Positions 1 through 5,810 of a DNA stretch of 9,171 nt are shown here, one piece after another; position 1 is the stretch's first letter; each line of letters opens with the position of its first letter. The position numbers and the translations under genes were made by a program. The DNA lies in assembly GCA_902783765.1 (NCBI GenBank), contig CACZSB010000013.1, positions 1-9,171 of the forward strand, written 5' to 3'. This DNA is from an uncultured Lachnospiraceae bacterium. Its GTDB lineage: Bacteria > Bacillota > Clostridia > Lachnospirales > Lachnospiraceae. The notes under the pieces were generated by a model. That model did not search any database. It saw only the letters and a list, made by a program, of their open reading frames with translations, and had not been told where the DNA came from.

Positions 1-401
1 CCGGGGAGATCATCAAACCCGCCGGCCTGAAGCTGCGGATGGTTTTTCAGGAGGACCGGCTGCTGGATCATTTGACCGTCCTGCAAAATGTGATGCTGGA
101 AAAGGGAGATGCGGAAATGGCCCGCCGGCTTCTGACCGCCCTGGAACTGACGGAGGAGATGACGAGCCGCCCCGATACCCTCTCCGGCGGCATGAAGCGG
201 CGGGTGGCTATGGCCCGGGCCCTCTGCACCGAGCCGGATCTTTTGCTTTTGGATGAGCCCTTCAACGGCCTGGATGAGGAACTCAGGCACAAGGCCGCCG
301 CCCTGATTTTCAAGGAAATGCAGGGGAAATGCGTCATCTGCGCCACCCATTACCCGGAGGAAATCCGCCACTTTGTTAGCGCAGAGATCCGCCTGGAGTG
401 A
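1..401 (+). CDS. ABC transporter ATP-binding protein, 3' part (NitT/TauT-like)
   Basis: This is the C-terminal 132 residues of an ABC ATPase that would energise a membrane importer from the cytoplasmic side. The frame is open from base 3, so the start and Walker A motif lie upstream of the window. Visible motifs, in order, are the Q-loop (VFQED, Gln at 48-50), the signature LSGGM (180-194), Walker B LLLLDEP (240-260) with the D-loop GLDEE just after, and the H-switch His in CATHYPEE (348-350). The Q-loop context EDRLLDHLTVLQNV resembles the nitrate/sulfonate/taurine/pyrimidine-precursor importer group, where EDRLLPWLTVLENV-like sequences are common. The protein stops soon after the H-loop, with no regulatory C-terminal domain. 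The substrate cannot be told without the permease and binding-protein genes, which should lie upstream. Family assignment is secure; the subfamily is inference. Confidence 0.93.
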   Translation, partial: GEIIKPAGLKLRMVFQEDRLLDHLTVLQNVMLEKGDAEMARRLLTALELTEEMTSRPDTLSGGMKRRVAMARALCTEPDLLLLDEPFNGLDEELRHKAAALIFKEMQGKCVICATHYPEEIRHFVSAEIRLE

Positions 402-524
402 TTTGCTGAAACTGGAAAATTCCACTGTGTATGAGCCGGAAGTAAAGGTCAATCTGAAAAGATATTGGATCGATCTCAAACTGCTTTGAATTGGAGAAAC
501 GCATTTAGGGGCAAGGGATGCGCT

Positions 525-776
525 GTGTCGGATATCAAAAATGTTACTTACTGGTTTTCAGAAGAAAACAAAGAGGCTTTTTTGTCCGAATATGGAGAGG
601 TGGATAAGGAATCGATGATTCTGGATGAGATCGCCGCACCCATCGTATCCCTGCATTTTGCCATGAGCCGAAACATCTTCCCCCATTGGGCCAGAGAAGC
701 CCTGGAGGATCTGGAGAGGGTCCCGGCGCTGATGGATAAAGTTATGGGATTCTTCGGCCTTAAGGCCTCAGAATGA
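525..776 (+). CDS. small hypothetical protein, possibly the remnant of a longer gene
   Basis: I do not recognise this protein of about 83 residues. It is rich in acidic and aromatic residues (TYWFSEENKEAFLSEYGEVD, then HFAMSRNIFPHWAREALEDL) and is predicted soluble, with no signal peptide, membrane segment or metal motif. I chose the GTG at 525 because an AAGGG stretch (513-517) sits 7 nt upstream. An in-frame TTG at 465 would add 20 residues but has no clear ribosome binding site. The last codons (GFFGLKASE) and the stop are embedded in a hairpin resembling a dispersed repeat (746-778), so the natural C-terminus may have been replaced. A coherent but different frame just upstream (403-489) suggests a frameshift. 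It follows the ABC ATPase on the same strand. Codon use looks protein-like, so some of this is or was a real gene. Expression is uncertain. Confidence 0.45.
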   Translation: MSDIKNVTYWFSEENKEAFLSEYGEVDKESMILDEIAAPIVSLHFAMSRNIFPHWAREALEDLERVPALMDKVMGFFGLKASE

Positions 777-778
777 CA
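746..778. repeat. repeat-type hairpin, copy 1 (diverged)
   Basis: The outer blocks GGGATTCTTCG and TCAGAATGACA match the copies at 827-856 and 4632-4660 with one substitution each (GGGATCCTTCG, TCAGGATGACA). The centre is a 12-bp perfect palindrome, GGCCTTAAGGCC (756-767). ATTCT (749-753) pairs with AGAAT (770-774), giving a strong hairpin. The stop codon of the small ORF lies inside it. Confidence 0.65.
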
Positions 779-786
779 AAACAAAA

Positions 787-814
787 GAGCCTGCCGTTTT
801 TACGCGGCAGGCTC
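787..814 (-). terminator. Rho-independent terminator of the hydrogenase operon
   Basis: GAGCCTGCCG (787-796) and CGGCAGGCTC (805-814) form a perfect 10-bp stem around an 8-nt loop. Read on the minus strand the stem is followed by TTTTGTTTTG, a good U-tract, about 57 nt after the hydrogenase stop codon. On the plus strand the following CTGCTTTGGG is a much weaker tract, so termination of the rightward genes here is possible but less certain. The site lies between convergent genes. Confidence 0.85.
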
Positions 815-826
815 CTGCTTTGGGAT

Positions 827-856
827 GGGATCCTTCGCTATCGATCAGGATGACAC
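827..856. repeat. dispersed GGATCCTTCG...TCAGGATGACA element, copy 2
   Basis: Reads GGGATCCTTCGCT, then ATCGA, then TCAGGATGACAC. It matches copy 3 (4632-4660) at both ends and differs only in the few central bases. It lies between the hydrogenase stop codon and the terminator at 787-814, so it would be transcribed as part of the operon's 3' untranslated region. Confidence 0.75.
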
Positions 857-870
857 CACAGTTATAACAC

Positions 871-2619
871 TTATTTCTGCAATTCCGGATTCAGGGGCAT
901 ATACCACTCCGTGATATCCGTGTGCAGCAGGTGATGGGACTTGTGGCCCAGGGGCTTCTCCAGGAACTGCTTGTACAGGGCGATCACATCGCTGTTCTCG
1001 TGGGAATAGCGGATCTTGCTGTTCTTATCCAGATTCCAGAGCACGGTGCCCCGGGTATCCGCCAGCTCCTGGCCCTCGTGGATGGGCTGACCGCCGCCGC
1101 CGGCGCAGCCGCCGGGACAGGCCATAATCTCCACGAAATCGTATTCCACTTCGCCCTTTTTCACCGCTTCCATAAGGGCCCGGGTATTCCCCAAACCGCT
1201 GGCCACGGCCACCCGCACGGTGCCGGCACCGGGGACTTCGAAATTGGCTTCCTTCCAGCCCTTCATGCCCCGAACCGCCGTAAAGGCATCCGCCGGGGGA
1301 TTGTTCTTTGTCACCAGATAATAGGCACTGCGGAGAGCCGCATCCATCACGCCGCCGGTGGCGCCGAAAATCACGGCGGCCCCGGTGCCGCTGCCCAGAG
1401 GCGAATCAAAGGCTTCATCCTTTAATTCCTTCACATTCACATGATAGCTCTTTAAGAGCCGGCCCAGCTCCCGGGTGGTGATGACCACATCTACATCCGG
1501 ATCGCCGCAGGCATCCTTTAAGTTGGGCAGATCCGCCTCACTCTTTTTCGCGGTGCAGGGCATCACGGAAATCACCCGCATATTGTGGGGATCCACGCCG
1601 ATCTTTTCCGCAAAGAAGCTCTTGGCCACCGCCCCGAACATGGCCTGAGGGGATTTGGCGGTGGAAAGATTCTTTTGATATTCCGGATACTGGGACTTCA
1701 CAAAGCGAACCCAGCCGGGGCAGCAGGAAGTGAACATGGGCCACTGATACTGATCCCTGTGGGTGAAGCGCTCGATGAACTCGCTGCCTTCCTCCATAAT
1801 GGTAAGGTCGGCGGTGAAATTGGTATCAAATACATAATTGAAGCCCAGAGCCCGCAGGGCGGCGGCCATACGGCCCACCGTGGCTTCCTCCCGGGAAAGA
1901 CCCAGATGCTCTGCCCAGGCCGCCCGCACCGCAGGAGCCACCTGCACCACCGTGGTAATGGCCGGATCCTCCAGGGCCTCCACCACTTTGGCGGTATCAT
2001 CCCGCACGGAGAGGGCCCCCACGGGACAGTGGGTAATACACTGGCCGCAAAGGGCGCAATCCGCCTCCGTGAACACCCGGTTCAGGCGCACCCCCACATT
2101 GGTGCGGGAGCCGGAGCCCGTCACATCCCAAATCTTCAGGCCCTGGATATTGTCGCAGACCTGAACGCAGCGCATGCACTTGATGCACTTGGAATCCTTC
2201 CGGATCAGATAGCTGTTTTCCGGCCACTCATTTTTCTTCACATCCTTGGGATAAGGATTGTCCAAAATACCGAATTCCGAGGCCAGATCCTGCAATTGGC
2301 AATTCTGGTTCCGCACGCAGCTGGTGCAGTCTCCGTCGTGCTGAGACAGGATCAGCTTCAGGTTGGTTTCCCGGGCGGTCTTGGCCCGGTGGGAATTGGT
2401 ATGAACCACCATTCCCTCCGCCACCCGCTCCACGCAGGCGGGGATCAGGCGTTCAAAACCCTCCACCTCCACCACGCAGATCCGGCAGGCGGCAATTTCA
2501 TTGATGTCCTTTAAGTAGCAGAGGGTCGGGATATGAATGCCGATAGACGCCGCTGCCTGTAAAATAGTGGTTCCTTCCGGGACATTGGCGACCCGTCCGT
2601 CAATCGTCAGCTTTACCAT
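871..2619 (-). CDS. hydA: [FeFe] hydrogenase catalytic subunit, group A, CpI-like
   Basis: This enzyme catalyses reversible proton reduction to H2 in the cytoplasm at an H-cluster. The 582 residues are close to clostridial CpI (about 574). Domains in order: an N-terminal [2Fe-2S] domain (Cys34, 45, 48, 62); a His/Cys3 [4Fe-4S] site (His94, Cys98, 101, 107); two ferredoxin-type clusters (Cys145/148/151/155 and Cys188/191/194/198); then H-cluster motifs L1 TSCCPGW (297-303), L2 MPCTAKK (353-359) and L3 EIMACPGGCAGGGGQP (497-512). The likely H-cluster ligands are Cys300, 355, 501 and 505. Compared from memory with CpI, the proton-path residues Glu277, Glu280, Ser319 and Cys299 are kept. A small-subunit-like C-terminal domain is fused. 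The ATG overlaps the upstream flavoprotein stop by 7 bp (ATGGTAA) and has an AGGAGGG site about 10 nt before it. Identity is very secure; the physiological direction is not shown. Confidence 0.97.
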   Translation of the reverse strand: MVKLTIDGRVANVPEGTTILQAAASIGIHIPTLCYLKDINEIAACRICVVEVEGFERLIPACVERVAEGMVVHTNSHRAKTARETNLKLILSQHDGDCTSCVRNQNCQLQDLASEFGILDNPYPKDVKKNEWPENSYLIRKDSKCIKCMRCVQVCDNIQGLKIWDVTGSGSRTNVGVRLNRVFTEADCALCGQCITHCPVGALSVRDDTAKVVEALEDPAITTVVQVAPAVRAAWAEHLGLSREEATVGRMAAALRALGFNYVFDTNFTADLTIMEEGSEFIERFTHRDQYQWPMFTSCCPGWVRFVKSQYPEYQKNLSTAKSPQAMFGAVAKSFFAEKIGVDPHNMRVISVMPCTAKKSEADLPNLKDACGDPDVDVVITTRELGRLLKSYHVNVKELKDEAFDSPLGSGTGAAVIFGATGGVMDAALRSAYYLVTKNNPPADAFTAVRGMKGWKEANFEVPGAGTVRVAVASGLGNTRALMEAVKKGEVEYDFVEIMACPGGCAGGGGQPIHEGQELADTRGTVLWNLDKNSKIRYSHENSDVIALYKQFLEKPLGHKSHHLLHTDITEWYMPLNPELQK

Positions 2620-4445
2620 TTCGTCTCTCTCCCTCCTCTGAAGTTGCCGAAGCCGAAATAATCGCAGTGCAGGCAGCGGGAGGATTCCAGATTCGCCTGC
2701 ATACAGGTCATTTCGTGCTCGATGGCGTTAAAATCATTCTTCCGTTCGGAAGCTTCCCGTTCGGTGAGGTTTACCCGGCCCCGCTGGACCACGCTGCTGA
2801 TCTTGGGATCCGGCAGCACCACATCCACGGAAATCTCGTGGTTAAAGCCCAGGAATTCGTCAATATTGGCCGCAGCCACCTTGCCGGCGGCAATGGCCCG
2901 GATGGCGGTGGCAGGCCCGGTGACGCAGTCGCCCCCGGCGAAGATCTTTTCATCCCCGATATGGGCGTCATCCCCGGCCATGATATTGCCCCGCTTTACG
3001 GTAATGCCGGATTCCTCAAAGTGACGGGACTCGATGCCCTGGCCGATGGCCATGACGATCAGATCCGCCTCCACCCGCTGCTCGGGCAGGTCCCCGTCCA
3101 CGGGAGAAGGACGGCCCCCCTTGTCGAAGGCACCGGAGACCTGGGGCTTCACCCACAGGGCCACCGCATTGCCTTCCGCATCGGCTTCGATGCGCACGGG
3201 AGCCATCATGGTAAGCAGCTCCACGCCCTCTGCCAGGGCGCCTTCCACTTCCTCCGGCAGGGCGGTCATATCCGCCTGACGGCGCCGGTACACGCAGGTG
3301 ACCTTTTCGGCCCCCAGACGCACGGCGGAGCGGTTCACATCCATGGCCACATTGCCGCCGCCGATGACCACCACCTTCTTGCCCTTGAAATCGGGCATCT
3401 CGTGATCCCCGATGCCCCGGAGCATTTCCACGGCGCTGGTCACATGACCAGCCTCTTCCCCGGGCAGGCCCGCCTTCCGGTCCGTATGGGCCCCGATGGC
3501 GATATAGATGGCGTCATAATCCTTCTTTAACTGATCCATGGTGATGTCTTTGCCCACATCAACCCCGGTCTTTACTTCCACGCCGGTGGAAAGGATGGAT
3601 TTGATTTCTTTATCCAGTTCCTCCCGGGGGAAGCGGTAGCTGGGGATGCCGTAGCGCAGCATGCCGCCCAGCTGTTTTCTCTTGTCAAATACGGTGGTCT
3701 GATGGCCCATGAGCTGCAGATAATAGGCTGCGGAAAGACCGCTGGGGCCGCCGCCGATGATGGCCACCTTCTTGCCCGTGCGGGTAGCACAAAGGGGCTG
3801 AGGCACCTCTCCCGCCTGATTTACTGCATACTTCTTTAAGCCCCGGATGTTGATGGGATCGTCCACCATGCTCCGGCGGCAGCGGCTTTCGCAGGGATGC
3901 TCGCAAATATAGGCGCAGGCTGTGGGGAAGGGATTGTCCTTGCGGATCAGCCGCACTGCGTCGGCGGGACGGCCGTCGGCAATCAGGGAAATATAACCCG
4001 GAATGTCCACACCAGCAGGGCAGAGGGTGATGCAGGGCACGGAATTGCGATGGGAAGCCAGACATTTGTGCTGCTGGATATGCGCCTTGAAATCGTCTTC
4101 AAAGCCCGCCATGCCGTTTAATACCAGCTGGGCGGCATTAAAGCCGATGGCGCAGTCTGCACTGTCCACAATGTTCTGGGCCGTCAGTTTGATCTGGCCC
4201 AGGGTCTCCATGGTGGCTTCTCCGTCCAATACGGAACGAAGCAGGGCCGCCAACTGGCCCAGACCCACCCGGCAGGGTGTGCACTTGCCGCAGGACTGGG
4301 CATGGCACAGGGTTAGGAAGCTCAGAGAGATGTCAATGGGACACAAACCGGATGGGCTGGCCGCAATACGGCGCTCCATACCGGCATACATACCATCCAC
4401 AAGCTCCTGAGCCTGACTCTTGGTTCTGATGCTGAGTCTGCTCAT
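2613..4445 (-). CDS. hydrogenase-linked iron-sulfur flavoprotein: NuoF C-terminal-like domain fused to GltD/NfnL-like NAD(P)H oxidoreductase
   Basis: This is probably the electron-input partner of the hydrogenase, exchanging electrons between NAD(P)H and its iron-sulfur clusters in the cytoplasm. Residues 1-125 resemble only the C-terminal [4Fe-4S] region of NuoF/HydB (SCGKCTPCRVG at 51-61, plus Cys98). The FMN/NADH-binding part of NuoF is absent. From about residue 128 it is GltD-like: Cys138 and Cys142 (CITLCPAG), Cys177/181/185/189, FAD motif GGGPSG (231-236), NAD(P) motif GGGNVAMD (362-369) with an Arg-rich YRRR (386-389) that favours NADPH, and a second FAD motif, AGGDCVTGPATAI (503-515). 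A C-terminal cysteine set (Cys581, 591, 594; RCLHCD) may bind another cluster. It is the first gene of the operon; the ATG at 4445 follows GAGG. I infer a group A2-type ('GltD-linked') hydrogenase system. Misnaming as a glutamate synthase small subunit is likely, but no large subunit is present. Confidence 0.93.
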   Translation of the reverse strand: MSRLSIRTKSQAQELVDGMYAGMERRIAASPSGLCPIDISLSFLTLCHAQSCGKCTPCRVGLGQLAALLRSVLDGEATMETLGQIKLTAQNIVDSADCAIGFNAAQLVLNGMAGFEDDFKAHIQQHKCLASHRNSVPCITLCPAGVDIPGYISLIADGRPADAVRLIRKDNPFPTACAYICEHPCESRCRRSMVDDPINIRGLKKYAVNQAGEVPQPLCATRTGKKVAIIGGGPSGLSAAYYLQLMGHQTTVFDKRKQLGGMLRYGIPSYRFPREELDKEIKSILSTGVEVKTGVDVGKDITMDQLKKDYDAIYIAIGAHTDRKAGLPGEEAGHVTSAVEMLRGIGDHEMPDFKGKKVVVIGGGNVAMDVNRSAVRLGAEKVTCVYRRRQADMTALPEEVEGALAEGVELLTMMAPVRIEADAEGNAVALWVKPQVSGAFDKGGRPSPVDGDLPEQRVEADLIVMAIGQGIESRHFEESGITVKRGNIMAGDDAHIGDEKIFAGGDCVTGPATAIRAIAAGKVAAANIDEFLGFNHEISVDVVLPDPKISSVVQRGRVNLTEREASERKNDFNAIEHEMTCMQANLESSRCLHCDYFGFGNFRGGRETKW

Positions 4446-4506
4446 AGATTTTTCCTCGCCATAGTATAGGATTTGCAGATGTTGCGTACTATATAATCAC
4501 TAAAAT

Positions 4507-4535
4507 ATTTTACCCGATAAATTTAGAAAAGGCAA
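4507..4535 (-). promoter_or_regulatory. predicted sigma-70 type promoter of the hydrogenase operon
   Basis: On the minus strand TTGCCT (4530-4535) and TAAAAT (4507-4512) are separated by exactly 17 bp in AT-rich DNA that stands out from the GC-rich surroundings. This would give a 5' leader of roughly 55 nt before the ATG at 4445. A second -10-like TATACT nearer the gene lacks a good -35. I see no convincing Rex or other operator. Confidence 0.55.
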
Positions 4536-4557
4536 GCCCGGAGGGGTAGGGGCGCGT

Positions 4558-4660
4558 AAGCGGCGAAGAATCCCACAACCTCATCCGTCACGGCTTCGCC
4601 GTGCCACCTTTCCCAGAGGGGAAGGCATGTTGGGATCCTTCGCTTCGCTCAGGATGACAC
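4558..4660. repeat. composite intergenic repeat (inverted end, two hairpins, copy 3)
   Basis: This fills much of the 388-bp gap between the divergent hydrogenase and TraX genes. From left to right it holds an inverted, diverged end (4558-4575; on the minus strand TGGGATTCTTCGC); then CCTCATCCGTCACGG with the hairpin CACGG/CCGTG (4589-4603); a second hairpin CCTTTCCC/GGGGAAGG (4607-4614 with 4618-4625); and a full copy of the GGATCCTTCGCTTCGCTCAGGATGACAC element (4632-4660). The middle block matches, from memory, a non-coding repeat common in Oscillospiraceae-type genomes. No ORF or transposase is present, so it is MITE- or REP-like. The rest of the gap holds the two promoters and an 8-bp inverted repeat (TCCCTCTT 4685-4692, AAGAGGGA 4730-4737) of unknown meaning. 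Confidence 0.7.
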
Positions 4661-4744
4661 AGTATTAAAGTTATTTGATTTTTATCCCTCTTCCCGGGAG
4701 AAAAGTACATGGCACCAGGAAGATCCGGCAAGAGGGAATCATCG

Positions 4745-4773
4745 TGGACGTTTTTACCATTATCGTATATACT
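4745..4773 (+). promoter_or_regulatory. predicted promoter of the TraX-family gene
   Basis: TGGACG (4745-4750) and TATACT (4768-4773) are spaced by 17 bp and match the sigma-70 consensus at 4/6 and 5/6 positions. Transcription would start near 4780, leaving a leader of about 54 nt. This also argues that the coding start is the ATG at 4834 and not the upstream in-frame TTG at 4675. Confidence 0.5.
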
Positions 4774-4833
4774 CTTTGCAGACGAATCGTTTTAGGATCC
4801 GCCCATCACATTGCAATATTTGAGGAAATCATA

Positions 4834-5619
4834 ATGGGAGAACAGATGCAGAATAGCCCCCGGGGTATTATTTCAGGCAGTACGCTGAAATGGATCGCCA
4901 TTATCACCATGCTCATCGATCACGCAGCCGTTGTACTGTTGATTGGCTGGGCAAGGTATCGCCATGGATGGGGCAGCGGAATCGAAAGTCAGGCTTTTTA
5001 TTCTGCCATGCGGAGCATCGGCCGTTTAGCTTTTCCCATTTTCTGCTTTCTGCTGGCAGAGGGCTTCTCCCATACAAAAAACCCATGGAAATACTTGCGG
5101 AGGCTTTCCCTGTTCGCATTGATTTCCGAGCTCCCCTTCGATCTGGCTTTTCAAAACACCCTGCAGGGGCGCTGCTGGATTGAATTCAGCGGGCAGAACG
5201 TATTTTTCACACTGGCACTGGGTCTGTTGGCCATCCTGCTTTGGAAGCGATTGATGCACAGCCGAATGATTCAAAGCCCCGCCATGAGGGCTGGGGCTGC
5301 CGCTGCCTGCGTATTGATGCTTTGCGTGACAGCTCATTTTCTTCATACCGATTACGGCGCACTGGGGGTGGCGCTGATTGTGGCGTTCTGGCTGCTGCGG
5401 GAGCAGCCGTGGCTCAGGGATCTTTGCGGCTTAGGCATTCTGGCTGCCATGATTCTTTTCGGTTCCCATTGGATTGAACTCTTAGGTGCCCTCAGCTTTA
5501 TTCTGTTTCATCTGTATAACGGTGAACGGGGACATCAGCCCAAATACTTTTTCTATGTCTTTTATCCGGTCCATCTGCTGCTGCTGGTGCTTCTTAGATA
5601 TCTGCTTTTTTCCCTGTGA
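4834..5619 (+). CDS. TraX-family integral membrane protein
   Basis: This polytopic membrane protein of 261 residues has the conserved pattern of the TraX family (Pfam TraX), whose namesake N-acetylates F-pilin; chromosomal Firmicutes members have no established role. Visible signatures are LKWIAIITMLIDH (18-30), GRLAFPIFCFLLAEGFSHT (63-81), ISELPFDLAF (97-106), QNVFFTLALGLLAI (121-134), DYGALGV (173-179) and a C-terminal YVFYPVHLLLL (241-251). I count about seven to nine hydrophobic segments. The ATG at 4834 has GAGG 8 nt upstream (4822-4825). An in-frame TTG at 4675 would add 53 residues that lack family features and overlap the predicted promoter. No conjugation genes are nearby, so pilin acetylation is unlikely. 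Acyl transfer to some envelope component is a reasonable but untested guess. No clear terminator follows. Confidence 0.88.
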   Translation: MGEQMQNSPRGIISGSTLKWIAIITMLIDHAAVVLLIGWARYRHGWGSGIESQAFYSAMRSIGRLAFPIFCFLLAEGFSHTKNPWKYLRRLSLFALISELPFDLAFQNTLQGRCWIEFSGQNVFFTLALGLLAILLWKRLMHSRMIQSPAMRAGAAAACVLMLCVTAHFLHTDYGALGVALIVAFWLLREQPWLRDLCGLGILAAMILFGSHWIELLGALSFILFHLYNGERGHQPKYFFYVFYPVHLLLLVLLRYLLFSL

Positions 5620-5747
5620 GCGCCACCTTAGGATCCGTTTTTCCTTCTTTTTCGGCAGCCGATGACGATATGCCCGGTGCTGAATAAAAGCATGAGGATC
5701 ATAAAAAGGGCATAACAGATATTTGATCAGTCGCGCTTTTTTCCTTC

Positions 5748-5776
5748 TTGCCAAAGGGGGCGGCTTTCGCTATACT
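5748..5776 (+). promoter_or_regulatory. predicted promoter of the formimino-transfer operon
   Basis: TTGCCA (5748-5753) and TATACT (5771-5776) are separated by exactly 17 bp, each matching the consensus at 5/6. The start site would be near 5783, leaving a leader of roughly 28 nt that contains AAGGAGG. The -35 box coincides with an in-frame TTG that could be mistaken for the start codon. Confidence 0.7.
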
Positions 5777-5810
5777 GGGCCCGAATCCTGTCGAAAACAA
5801 GGAGGCCCTT

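Noticed and set aside
1585..2514. Long open frame on the plus strand opposite the hydrogenase gene
   Set aside because: It is wholly antisense to hydA, is His/Gly-rich as expected for the complement of GC-rich codons, lacks family motifs, and the minus-strand protein has every diagnostic cluster motif.
2667..3530. Long open frame on the plus strand opposite the flavoprotein gene
   Set aside because: It is a shadow of the GltD-like coding sequence, with skewed Gly/His composition and no recognisable domain or ribosome binding site.
2613..4445. Glutamate synthase small subunit (GltD)
   Set aside because: The GltD-like module is real, but the fused NuoF-type cluster domain, the overlap with hydA and the absence of a GltB gene point to a hydrogenase partner.
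4446..4512. Rex-type redox operator before the hydrogenase operon
   Set aside because: The AT-rich leader has no TTGTTAA-type inverted repeat; similarity is limited to general AT content.
4675..4833. N-terminal extension of the TraX-family protein from a TTG
   Set aside because: It covers the predicted promoter, starts at the edge of a repeat region, has no good ribosome binding site and adds no family-like residues.
5669..5714. TATGCCC...GGGCATA inverted repeat after the TraX gene as a terminator
   Set aside because: Only 7 bp with a loop of about 32 nt and no T-tract right after it. The 5620-5747 stretch otherwise shows only pyrimidine-rich runs and no gene I can support.
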